From Amycolatopsis azurea DSM 43854 (GTDB taxonomy: Bacteria > Actinomycetota > Actinomycetes > Mycobacteriales > Pseudonocardiaceae), in contig NZ_MUXN01000013.1 in NCBI RefSeq assembly GCF_001995215.1, positions 186,001 through 250,000 on the forward strand: DNA of 64,000 nt, written 5' to 3'. Below the pieces are notes generated by a model, which was not told the origin of the DNA, did not search any database, and saw nothing but the letters and a program-made list of their open reading frames with translations. This document shows, one piece after another, positions 18,907 through 26,965 of the stretch; within the stretch, counting starts at the first letter, position 1, and every line of letters starts with the position of its first letter. A program made the position numbers and the translations under genes.

Positions 18907-19457
18907 TTGAGTTCCTACATCAAGGGGTTGTCCGCCTCACTGGCCGTGCTCATCCTGGCTTTGGGGCTGGCGGCGCTCCCGGCACTCACGATCCACCGGC
19001 TCGCGGCGGCTTCTTGGTCGGCACGACGATCGTGTTCTCCCGCATGAGGAGAAGAGAGGCGCTGAAGGAAGCGACCTTCTTCGTGGAGCCCGAGGGACTG
19101 AGGGTGGCGACCAGCGAGGGCCCGGGAATCCTGCTGGCCTGGTCGACGCTGGAGCGGATCACCTTCGACAAGCCCCGGACAGTGCGACTACGCGATGACG
19201 TTTCGGTCCTGCTCGTGCCGGTTCCGTCGAAGCGCGATGGGCTTCACACCTGGATCCGGACCTACTTTCGTGCGGTGGGAACAAGCCTCGGGTATGAGCT
19301 GTCCCCGGGGATGCGCCGGCCGGCGGCGGCGAAGTTTTCACACCTGATCGAGCAATATCGCCCTGGCCTCACCCGCTGGCCACGGCGCGAGGTCCGGCGC
19401 CGGGGCTTCGGCCTGTTCGGCCTCGTGGACCGATTCCGCCCGGGTAAACGGCGGTGA
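18907..19457 (+). pseudogene. Deleted and frameshifted paralog of the array
   Basis: The first ~107 bp (TTG 18907; SSYIKG..., then TIHRLAAA) match the 5' end of the gene at 16179, including the TTG start. At about 19013 the sequence jumps to the equivalent of codon ~228 of that paralog (FLVGTTIVF against FLLGVVITI) in a different frame, and then matches it to the end (FFVEPEGLRV ... YRPGLTRWPRREVRRRGFGLFGLVDRF). Roughly 560 bp, covering the ectodomain and two spans, are missing and the join is out of frame. The N-terminal reading stops at 19047. The intact 3' part could be translated from TTG 19014 (147 residues). Confidence 0.82.
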
Positions 19458-22264
19458 CGAGCATGCAGGGCAAGGGTAAGGCGGCCGGTGCGGGGGTGCT
19501 TGCCGCGGCGGTGACGGTCGCGCTGGTGATCGGGCCGTTTCTTTTCTTCGTCTGCCTGACGATGTTCCGCCTGGCGGGGACACCGGAGGTCAACACCGGA
19601 CAGACCGTGGTCGGCGACGCCTCGGCCGTGATCAAGGCCTGCGATCGCCGCGGCCCGGTCTCCTCCGAAGGTCTCGGCTACTTCTGGGAGTGTGATGCCG
19701 AGGTCACCTTGCACGGCCACTCACTCGGCACCGTCAGGTTCGATCCCGACGAACTGACACCGGCCGACGGGACGGATGTCGTCGGTGTCCACCGAAGCGG
19801 TGATCATTGGCAGCGCGACGTCGCACATCCCTATCGGCTGCTGCATGTGGCGGGCCTCGTGGTTCTGGCGGTCGACTTCTTCGCCGTGCTGGCCGCCCTG
19901 GTCCCATTACTGGCATCCGTCTTGTGGCTGTTCACCCGGCTTCGGCGACGGGAGGATCCGGAGAACGTTGTCACACCGCGAGACGAGCACCGGGTCGCGA
20001 TCCGGCTCAAGGCGCCCGCGAAGCCGAAGCGGCGGTCGCCGACCGGTGTCACGGTGCTCGGCTTCGGCGGCCTGTTCTCGATGGTGATCGGCGTGTGGAT
20101 GATCTATCTCCACGGTCGGCTGAGCGGGGATCTCTGGGGAATCGCCGCGGCGGCGTCGATCATCCTGCTCGGAGTGGCGTTGTCGGCCGCTGCGGCATGG
20201 TGGGCCTTCGCGCCGGAGAAACCCGGTGATACCCGGACGATCGAGCTCACCGAAGAGGGAATCAGGCAAGAGGACGATTCGTCGGAAGCGTTGTTGTTGC
20301 CGTGGGAAGACCTTCGCTCCGTCGTCTTCGACGAACGCGGCAGACCCGGCCGGATCAGCGCCCACATGACCTTGGTCGACGAAACGTCGAGGGCGAAGCT
20401 TCGTGAGGAGTACAGGCGTCCCTCGAAGCACGGAGTCCTTCTGACTCCCGAAATCGCATTGGACCAGGCGGAGTCGGCGGCAGAAGCCATCGACGGCTTC
20501 CGCCCTGGTTTGGTGCATTGGCGTTCACGCGAACTCACGCGCAGTGGTTTCGGGCCGGGCAAGGATTCCGGGCCACGCCTGGTGCGCTGGAAGGACGCGG
20601 ACAGGGCAGACGACGGTGCCACGTCGATGGACGACCTGGTCAGGGTTCGCGCGAGCCGCATGCCAGGGGTGCGAATCCTCGGCTTCGTCGGACTCTATGC
20701 CTTGATCGTCCTGCTGTTCGCTCTCCGGCAGTTCGCGGATTCCGTGCCTTTGTGGTTGTCGCCGGTCGTGGTACTCGTCACCGTCACTTGGGGAGTCGTG
20801 CTCCACAAGACGCGATTCCGCGGAACTCCTGGCTTCTTCGAGGTCGACGAGGACTCGTTGACCTGGTTCGAGCGGGACAGGCCCGCAAGGCACGTCGTGC
20901 CGCGCGAGATACCGCCGGTCGATGTGCCGCTCACGCGGCTCCGACAGATCCGGTTCGATCAGCTTCCGCCGGAGCACGGAAGAAGGTACGTACGGGTTTC
21001 GGTGCGCCACGACAGTGTCCAGTCGGTTCTCGCGGAGAAGATCACGGCTGCCGCCGCGTCACGGCTGCCGCCGCGTCACGGCTGGCTGAAACGTTGGGAG
21101 CACGATCCGGTGAGTGACGGTCTTCCGGCGACTGGGTACGAAGCAGTTCCCACGGTCACGCGCAGATCTCCTTGGAAGGTGGCCGGCGTCGCCATCGGCG
21201 TGCTCCTCTACGCGCTGATCTGCTGGACCCTGATCGGCCGCGGGATCGTGTCCGACGGTGAGGAGGGAACGGGCGGGCTGGCCGATATGGCGACGGCGAA
21301 GACTTGCGAGGAGGTAGGGCCGCTGAGCATCGCCGGGATCGGCTACTACTGGGTTTGCGACATCGAGGTTCGCCCGTATTCATCCCGGTACAGTGAAAAA
21401 GCGGTGGCGGCACGGTCGTTCCCGGACGAGTTGACACCGGCCGACATAGGTAAACCGGTCCGAGTCAAAGAGGTCGGCAGGTACTACGCGCGGGATTTCA
21501 AGAGCGATGTTCCGTGGTGGAGCATCGCGCCTGCGGTCGGCGGGGTCGTGGGGCTGGGGCTGTTCGCCCACTGGCGACGGAACAAGCGTTTCCGGAAACC
21601 TGTCACCGAAGCACCCGCGACCACCTCGCTTTCTCTCTCGTCAGTTCGCCCGCTGGGTGGTGTGACGGCGCCTGCCGGACTCCCCGCGGCGGCATCGAGA
21701 ACAGTCACCCCCGACGACTGGTCGTCCGCCAAGTTCTGGCGCATTTGCGGGGTGATCTCCGTGGTCGCCGTCATCTCCGGGATCGTGGGTTTCGCCGCGG
21801 ACCGAGGAACGGAGCTTCGCGAAGCGACCCTGACGATCGCGGCGATCGGACTCCTCTCGCCCGGATTGCTTTGGTTCTGCACTCCAGCGCGATGGAAAAA
21901 GGCGGCCTGGTGCACCACGTTCACAGTGTCGGTCGAAGGAATTCGCTGGTTCCGCCGCGATAAGGCGACCTTCGAGGTGAGCTGGGACGAGCTTCGGGAG
22001 CTTCGGCTGACCGCTGTCACCGACGGCAAGCGCACCTTGCGGATGATCGACTTCTTCCCCATCGACAATAACTTCGCGAAGCGTCATCGAACGCTGAAAG
22101 GGCTATGGGAAATCGGGGCGAACCTTGACGGCCGTCCGCTTCCGCCGGTCGTGAACGGCTACCGGATTCCGGAGGCATTCAGTGACGCCGCGTTCGCCGA
22201 GATCCGGACCGCGATGACCATGATCCGGCCGGACAAGCTGAGCGAGTATCGAGGCCAACGTTGA
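19454..22264 (+). CDS. Double-length paralogous membrane protein (apparent fusion of two array genes)
   Basis: 936 residues as it reads from GTG 19454, overlapping the pseudogene's stop by GTGA. The first ~552 residues equal one whole paralog of the 17301 type: ectodomain CDRRGPVSSEGLGYFWEC, PH-like module ending FRPGLVHWRSRELTRSGFG, second module ending ITAAAASRL. The rest is a second complete paralog with its own TM1, ectodomain (CEEVGPLSIAGIGYYWVC, ELTPADIGKPV) and PH-like module. The join is a 17-bp tandem duplication at 21044-21077. Removing one copy makes the first gene stop at 21117, and GTG 21110 with GGGAG upstream starts the second, in the overlapping style of this operon. So either a fusion or an assembly error. 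Confidence 0.72.
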   Translation: MTSMQGKGKAAGAGVLAAAVTVALVIGPFLFFVCLTMFRLAGTPEVNTGQTVVGDASAVIKACDRRGPVSSEGLGYFWECDAEVTLHGHSLGTVRFDPDELTPADGTDVVGVHRSGDHWQRDVAHPYRLLHVAGLVVLAVDFFAVLAALVPLLASVLWLFTRLRRREDPENVVTPRDEHRVAIRLKAPAKPKRRSPTGVTVLGFGGLFSMVIGVWMIYLHGRLSGDLWGIAAAASIILLGVALSAAAAWWAFAPEKPGDTRTIELTEEGIRQEDDSSEALLLPWEDLRSVVFDERGRPGRISAHMTLVDETSRAKLREEYRRPSKHGVLLTPEIALDQAESAAEAIDGFRPGLVHWRSRELTRSGFGPGKDSGPRLVRWKDADRADDGATSMDDLVRVRASRMPGVRILGFVGLYALIVLLFALRQFADSVPLWLSPVVVLVTVTWGVVLHKTRFRGTPGFFEVDEDSLTWFERDRPARHVVPREIPPVDVPLTRLRQIRFDQLPPEHGRRYVRVSVRHDSVQSVLAEKITAAAASRLPPRHGWLKRWEHDPVSDGLPATGYEAVPTVTRRSPWKVAGVAIGVLLYALICWTLIGRGIVSDGEEGTGGLADMATAKTCEEVGPLSIAGIGYYWVCDIEVRPYSSRYSEKAVAARSFPDELTPADIGKPVRVKEVGRYYARDFKSDVPWWSIAPAVGGVVGLGLFAHWRRNKRFRKPVTEAPATTSLSLSSVRPLGGVTAPAGLPAAASRTVTPDDWSSAKFWRICGVISVVAVISGIVGFAADRGTELREATLTIAAIGLLSPGLLWFCTPARWKKAAWCTTFTVSVEGIRWFRRDKATFEVSWDELRELRLTAVTDGKRTLRMIDFFPIDNNFAKRHRTLKGLWEIGANLDGRPLPPVVNGYRIPEAFSDAAFAEIRTAMTMIRPDKLSEYRGQR
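21044..21077 (+). repeat. 17-bp tandem duplication that shifts the frame at a gene junction
   Basis: ACGGCTGCCGCCGCGTC occurs twice without a gap (21044-21060, 21061-21077). Seventeen is not a multiple of three. With one copy the upstream frame ends ...AAAASRLAETLGARSGE and stops at 21117, as the paralog at 17301 ends. With two copies it reads through into the next gene. A short tandem repeat of this kind can expand or contract by slippage. Confidence 0.9.
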
Positions 22265-24570
22265 GGGGATTGATGGCGTGGCTGGCGTTCGCGGTCGCGG
22301 TGATCGCGATCGTGACGTTGGTCCAGATCCAACGAGAGCCGTATGAAGCCGGCTGGTCCCCAGCGGACGGCTTCGTCAGGCTCGTGTTGTTCGGTCTGCT
22401 CCTCAGCGGCTTCATCGTGCTTACGTGCCTTGGCAAACGAGGAATCGTCCGAGCCTTCACTTTCGGCCGCGTAGAACTCCCCAAGCCGACCGCGAACCCC
22501 CGCGTGATCAGGTTCGATATCCCTGAGAAGGAGGACGGGAACCGGTTGATGGCGAACCTCGTCGCCATCGGGCTCTTTCTGATCGGTCTGGGTTTCACCG
22601 TCGTCGGCGCCACCACTGGTTTGGCGATGATCAACGGAGAAGCGTTCTCCCTCCTGTCCACCGTCACCTTTCTCGTCGCCGGGCTGGCGGTCTTTCCCAC
22701 CATCCCCGCCGGTGTCAGGTGGGCGTTGGACGGCGGCTACACCCGGCCGATCGAGATCACGTTCACACCCGTCGGCATGAGCCAGCCTGTCGACGACGGG
22801 CAGAAGACCGTGGCGTGGCCGAGCATCGCCGGTTTCGTCTTCGATCGGCACCGGGGCGGTCGCCGGGTGGACGCGCACATCGCGATCTCGGACGAGCGAG
22901 GACGACAGCAATTGCTGCCGGTGTTCGCGAAGGAGTCCGCCCATGGATTCCTGATGACCACCGCGATGGATCCTGCCGAAGCCGAACGGGCGGCAGCGGC
23001 CATCGAGCGATTTCGGCCCGGGTTGGTGGAATGGCGGGATCAGCGGGTTCGTCGTGGCGGGTTCGGGCTCGAGAAGCGCGATGGAGGCGTCATCGTGCGC
23101 TGGCCGGAGCGGGATCGCCCGGATGCTCCGGGGTCCGCTCCGCAAGAGGAACAGACGGTCGTCGCCCGGGAATCTCGCCTCGCGGCATCTGTCAAAGGAC
23201 TCGCCGCGTGGTCGGTGGCCGCGGTTTTCGCCCTGACCCTGCTGACGGTGATCCGGCATGCCGATGAACTGGTCGACGGCCTTCGGTTTCTCGTCGTCGC
23301 CGGTATCGTGGCGGTCTTGGCCGGAGTCTTGACGGTCGCCGTGACCGGTCGGCGCGCGGTTCTGGCCAGATTCGCGTTGCGGCGGCACGAGATCCTTGCG
23401 CCAAAGCCGCTCGCGGCGGAGACGGTCGGGTTCGGGATTCCTGACAATGGCAAGTTCTTCGCCCGGATCCTGTCCTCCGGTCTCAACGGCATCGGGTGGA
23501 TCGTCTTCGGCGGCGGTCTGTTCGTCGTCGCCGAGCACGCCGAGATCGACGATGGCTTGCCGATGGTTCTCGGATCGGTGGTCTTCACGATCGGGCTCTT
23601 CCTTCTCGGGTCCCTCGCGTTTCGGCACCGCGAGACCACGAAGTCGTTGCCTGTGTCCGTGACGGACGACGGGTTGGAACAACCTGTCGGCGGAGACCGA
23701 ACCCTGGTCCTGTCCTGGGACGAAATCAAGGAAGTGGTCCTGGACGAACACCTCGCCGGTGGGCACTTCTCCGCTCACGTCGCCCTGGTGGACGTGGAGG
23801 CCGAGGTCCTTCTCCGGCACGAACTCCGGAAGGAGTCGAGGTTCGGCCACCAGTTGACGCCGACCATGACCGCCGCCGAAGCGGACCGATTCGCGGCCTT
23901 GGTCGAATCCCGGCGACCCGGCCTGGTGCGCCGGCCCGCGCGGGAGGTCACCAGGGGCGGTCTCGGAGTCGTCGGTGTGGCGCGGCGCGTCATCTTGCGC
24001 TGGAAGGACGGCACGACGCCGCGCCCGGCGCCGCAAGATGGCTTGTCGATCTCGAAGGTCGCCGACGCGGACAAGCAACGACGCGCGGGCGTCATCGCCC
24101 TTGTCGCCGCGGTGGTTCTCGGCTTCGGGGTCATCTCGGACACCGGCGTGGCGGTTCGTGTCGTCGCCGCCTTGCTGGGCCTGCTGATGTTCTGGATGGC
24201 GGTCGTGTCGCTGCGGCGCGACCAGAGTCAGGTCGTCCGGGAATTGGCGCTCAAGTCACGGTGGATCACGGTGACGACGCTGACGTCCCGGACGTGGAAC
24301 TGGTCCATGCGCTGGAGCGACATCGAGAAGGTCATGCTGCGTCGCACCTCCGGCACCGACACGTTCCACGTGGTTCTTCGCCCGTCGGACCGCGTCGATG
24401 CCTACTACCCGCGCGAGCGCTTGGCGATGCCGTTGGGACTGAAGCGCGAGGACAGCGGCGACATCCTGATCGCGGAAACCGAACTGACGTCGGAGGACGT
24501 CAAGCAGATCTGGCCGGTTCTCGAAAGGAACACGGAAGTCGCCTTCGACACCCCGGGAGCCATGAAGTGA
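22261..24570 (+). CDS. Paralogous membrane protein of the array with three PH-like modules and no Cys ectodomain
   Basis: 769 residues from TTG 22261, overlapping the previous stop (TTGA); ATG 22273 preceded by GAGGGG is an alternative start. TM1 and TM2 are near the N-terminus, with only a short loop between them (REPYEAGWSPADGFV), so the Cys-containing ectodomain is absent. Three blocks of paired hydrophobic spans plus a PH-like module follow: VAWPSIAGFVFD ending FRPGLVEWRDQRVRRGGFG; LSWDEIKEVVLDE ending RRPGLVRRPAREVTRGGLG; and MRWSDIEKVMLRR. The first two are each followed by a basic strand (VIVRWPERD, VILRWKDG). The repeats show internal duplication. Function unknown. Confidence 0.75.
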   Translation: MRGLMAWLAFAVAVIAIVTLVQIQREPYEAGWSPADGFVRLVLFGLLLSGFIVLTCLGKRGIVRAFTFGRVELPKPTANPRVIRFDIPEKEDGNRLMANLVAIGLFLIGLGFTVVGATTGLAMINGEAFSLLSTVTFLVAGLAVFPTIPAGVRWALDGGYTRPIEITFTPVGMSQPVDDGQKTVAWPSIAGFVFDRHRGGRRVDAHIAISDERGRQQLLPVFAKESAHGFLMTTAMDPAEAERAAAAIERFRPGLVEWRDQRVRRGGFGLEKRDGGVIVRWPERDRPDAPGSAPQEEQTVVARESRLAASVKGLAAWSVAAVFALTLLTVIRHADELVDGLRFLVVAGIVAVLAGVLTVAVTGRRAVLARFALRRHEILAPKPLAAETVGFGIPDNGKFFARILSSGLNGIGWIVFGGGLFVVAEHAEIDDGLPMVLGSVVFTIGLFLLGSLAFRHRETTKSLPVSVTDDGLEQPVGGDRTLVLSWDEIKEVVLDEHLAGGHFSAHVALVDVEAEVLLRHELRKESRFGHQLTPTMTAAEADRFAALVESRRPGLVRRPAREVTRGGLGVVGVARRVILRWKDGTTPRPAPQDGLSISKVADADKQRRAGVIALVAAVVLGFGVISDTGVAVRVVAALLGLLMFWMAVVSLRRDQSQVVRELALKSRWITVTTLTSRTWNWSMRWSDIEKVMLRRTSGTDTFHVVLRPSDRVDAYYPRERLAMPLGLKREDSGDILIAETELTSEDVKQIWPVLERNTEVAFDTPGAMK

Positions 24571-25715
24571 CTGACGATCGGTTGGTGATCTCGCGAACGC
24601 CCGGAGTCTTTGGTCATCTGGTGCTGGTCTTTCTCTTCGGCACGCTGACCGTCGTCATGGCGTTCGCGGTGCTCGGGGACTACAAGCTCGCGGTGCGCAT
24701 CGTCGCCGGTGTCCTGTGTGCCGTGTTCATCTACTGCGGGTCCATCGAGTTCCGCAACTACCGGACGCCGCCCCCTGCCGATGAGCTGATCATCGAGCCC
24801 GCCGGTATCACCCGGATCGTCAACGGGCTGATCAGCTGGACCGCCCCTTGGAGTGACATCGAGAAGGCGTTCCTGAGTCTCAAGTTCCGCGAGTACACAC
24901 ATCGCAGACCAAAAGCCGATCAGTTCACGCTCGTTCTGCGACCTGGCCCGGATTTTGACGCTCGGTCGATAGGTCTCACCCGTGAGCCGGATGGTGACCT
25001 CCAGATCTCGGACGTCGATCTCAATCCGCGTGAGGCCGAGGAGTTGCTGCCCGTGCTCGTTCGCCATGTCGAAGTCGAGATCGAGGACGACAACAGTGCC
25101 GTGGTCGTGAGGCCTGACGAAGCGATCGTCGACGCGGCCCGCGACGAGGAGCTGGTCGTCGAGGACGACGTGGTGAAGATTCATGTCAATGGCTGGGACA
25201 AGGGGAAGTTGAAGGCGTTCAACCTCTGCTCGTTGATGATCGAGGTGTGCTGTCTCGTGGTCGCAGCTTCCACCGATCTCACTGTCGTGCGGGTTGGCGC
25301 GTTCGTGATCCTCTTCGCTCTGTTCGTGGTGACGTTGGTGGTCGATGGGCTCGAGAGCGAGACGCACAAGAAGGAACGGAAGGCGGTACTCGAACTCGGA
25401 CCGCGCGGGTTCTTCTTGCGAACCTATGGCTCTGTCGTAGGTGTGTGGTGGCATGAGATCGATGCGGTGCGGTGGGGTATCGACGACCAGCGCAGGTATT
25501 TGGAGTTTCTTCCCGCCTCGGAGGCATTCCGGATCCGTCATCCGAACCTGGCGAGCCTGATCAGACGTGACCGGTACGACGATGAGTCCGAAGTCCTCAA
25601 GGGTGGTTGGTACCGGTTGGCGGAGCCGTTCACGGCCAACGCCCGGCGTGAATTCGAGACTGCCATGCGGATAGCGCGAGGCGTGGAGTTCCGGGAAACG
25701 GCCGTAGCGGGCTGA
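24567..25715 (+). CDS. Last paralog of the array, two tandem PH-like modules
   Basis: 382 residues from GTG 24567, overlapping the previous stop by GTGA. Its first half (spans at ~14-55, then IIEPAGITRIVNG, APWSDIEKAFLSL, GLTREPDGDLQISDVDL) aligns with the last module of the preceding protein (MRWSDIEKVMLRR, GLKREDSGDILIAETEL). The second half repeats the plan with two spans (~220-265) and LELGPRGFFLRTYGSVVGVWWHEIDAVRW. No Cys ectodomain and no RPGL motif are present. It closes the operon: two hairpins follow directly. Confidence 0.75.
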   Translation: MTDDRLVISRTPGVFGHLVLVFLFGTLTVVMAFAVLGDYKLAVRIVAGVLCAVFIYCGSIEFRNYRTPPPADELIIEPAGITRIVNGLISWTAPWSDIEKAFLSLKFREYTHRRPKADQFTLVLRPGPDFDARSIGLTREPDGDLQISDVDLNPREAEELLPVLVRHVEVEIEDDNSAVVVRPDEAIVDAARDEELVVEDDVVKIHVNGWDKGKLKAFNLCSLMIEVCCLVVAASTDLTVVRVGAFVILFALFVVTLVVDGLESETHKKERKAVLELGPRGFFLRTYGSVVGVWWHEIDAVRWGIDDQRRYLEFLPASEAFRIRHPNLASLIRRDRYDDESEVLKGGWYRLAEPFTANARREFETAMRIARGVEFRETAVAG

Positions 25716-25782
25716 GGCGCCCCGTCGAAACGGGGCGCCGCCGGCGCCGATCACTCGGGGGGCTACGTGATCGACGCCGGCG
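25716..25782 (+). terminator. Two stacked hairpins ending the membrane-protein operon
   Basis: The first begins at the base after the TGA: a perfect 10-bp stem, GGCGCCCCGT / ACGGGGCGCC, with a CGAA tetraloop (25716-25739). The second overlaps its end: a 16-bp stem with one G-U-type mismatch (25739-25754 with 25767-25782). Neither has a U-tract, which is common for actinobacterial terminators. From here to 26034 there is no gene; that stretch holds a GGGGGA/TCCCCC hairpin near 25888-25908 and the ribokinase promoter region. Confidence 0.75.
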
Positions 25783-25995
25783 ACCCGATGCCCTGCTCCC
25801 GAACTCAGATCGGGACCGGGGCAACGTCACCGCTCAACCGCGGCAACGCATCTCAAGAGCGGGCGTGATCGCCGAAGTGACGCCCGGGGGAAGGTTATCC
25901 CCCGAAAGAGTGACGGCGTTCCGCTGCTCGCCTGATTGTCGCATTACGCGCCGAGAAAGTTACAAAGTTCTTCACATCTTTGCCCGGAGAAGGGT

Positions 25996-26020
25996 CATGA
26001 CCGGACAACTCCTGGTCATG
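25996..26020. promoter_or_regulatory. Inverted repeat upstream of the ribokinase gene, possible operator
   Basis: CATGACC (25996-26002) and GGTCATG (26014-26020) form a perfect 7-bp inverted repeat with an 11-nt spacer, ending 14 bp before the ribokinase ATG. The first arm is itself part of the palindrome GGTCATGACC. The position fits a repressor site, but no regulator gene is adjacent. Confidence 0.4.
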
Positions 26021-26034
26021 GCAGGGTCTTCTCC

Positions 26035-26895
26035 ATGACTTCTCAGGTGCTGGTCATCGGGTCCGCCAATGCCGATCTCGTCGTTCCGGTCGACAGGCGA
26101 CCTGGTGGTGGCGAAACCGTACTCGGTGGCGACACGATCTTGTCGCCGGGTGGCAAAGGCGCCAACACCGCCGTCGCCGCGGCCAGGCTCGGCGCCGACG
26201 TCGCGTTGCTCGGCGCGGTCGGCGACGATCCGTACGGCGAGCTGCTCAAACGTTCGCTGGCCGAGTCCGGGGTGAACACGGATTCGGTGCGGACGAGCGA
26301 CCGTCCGACCGGGATCGCGTACATCACTGTCACGCCCGACGGCGAGAATTCGATTCTCGTCTCGCCCGGCGCCAACTCCGCTCTGCGGCCCGAGGACGTC
26401 GATCTCGACGGCGCCGAGATCGTGGTGCTGTCGCTGGAGATCCCGCTCGAAACCGTCGAGCGGGCCGTCGCGAAAGCCGTCGAAAAGGGCGTGAAGACGC
26501 TGCTGAACCTTTCGCCCGCGGCCGAACTTTCCGCGAAGACGCTCCAGGGGCTCGACGTCCTGTTGGTCAACGAGCACGAGGCGGCCTTCCTGCTCGGCGG
26601 CGAGGCCGATTTCCCGAAGCTGCTCGACCTCGGTCCGAAGGCCGCTGTCGTGACGCTCGGCGCGAAGGGGGCCGCGGTGGTGACCGCGGACGGCGTGACG
26701 GAGGTGCCGTCGCCGAAGGTCGAGGCCGTCGACACCACGGGCGCGGGTGACGCCTTCGCGGGCGCGCTCGCCACGGCGCTCGCGAAGGGCGAGGAGCTGG
26801 CCGACGCCGCGCGAAAGGCGGTGAAGGTGGCGGCGATCACCGTGACCCGCCAGGGTGCGCAGCCTTCGTACCCCACGGCATCCGAACTGGAATGA
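26035..26895 (+). CDS. rbsK: Ribokinase (PfkB family sugar kinase)
   Basis: 286 residues. It phosphorylates D-ribose to ribose 5-phosphate using ATP, feeding the pentose phosphate pathway. PfkB signature 1 appears early (SPGGKGANTAVAAARLGADV at ~38-57, after VIGSANADLVVPVDRRP), and signature 2 with the catalytic Asp is DTTGAGDAFAG near residue 240. Ribokinase-type features such as LNLSPAA and LLVNEHEA are present. AGGG lies 8-10 bp before ATG 26035; the frame is open further upstream but without a start signal. It is a lone gene followed by ptsI, without rbs transport genes nearby. Confidence 0.9.
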   Translation: MTSQVLVIGSANADLVVPVDRRPGGGETVLGGDTILSPGGKGANTAVAAARLGADVALLGAVGDDPYGELLKRSLAESGVNTDSVRTSDRPTGIAYITVTPDGENSILVSPGANSALRPEDVDLDGAEIVVLSLEIPLETVERAVAKAVEKGVKTLLNLSPAAELSAKTLQGLDVLLVNEHEAAFLLGGEADFPKLLDLGPKAAVVTLGAKGAAVVTADGVTEVPSPKVEAVDTTGAGDAFAGALATALAKGEELADAARKAVKVAAITVTRQGAQPSYPTASELE

Positions 26896-26951
26896 TGTCT
26901 ACTTCTGTGTTGTGCTGTCGGCTATGAGTCAGGTCACGCCCCCTATGAGAT

Positions 26952-26965
26952 ATGGTCTAGACCAT
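26952..26965. promoter_or_regulatory. DasR-type operator (dre) over the ptsI promoter and start codon
   Basis: ATGGTCTAGACCAT is a perfect 14-bp palindrome with the core TGGTCTAGACCA of DasR sites in Streptomyces, where the GntR-type regulator DasR represses pts and chitin/N-acetylglucosamine genes and is released by glucosamine 6-phosphate. The site overlaps TATGGT (26951-26956), a fair -10 element, and the A and T of the ptsI ATG (26964). With that -10, transcription would start at or beside the ATG, giving a leaderless message. Repressor binding would cover the promoter and the start site. Confidence 0.8.
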
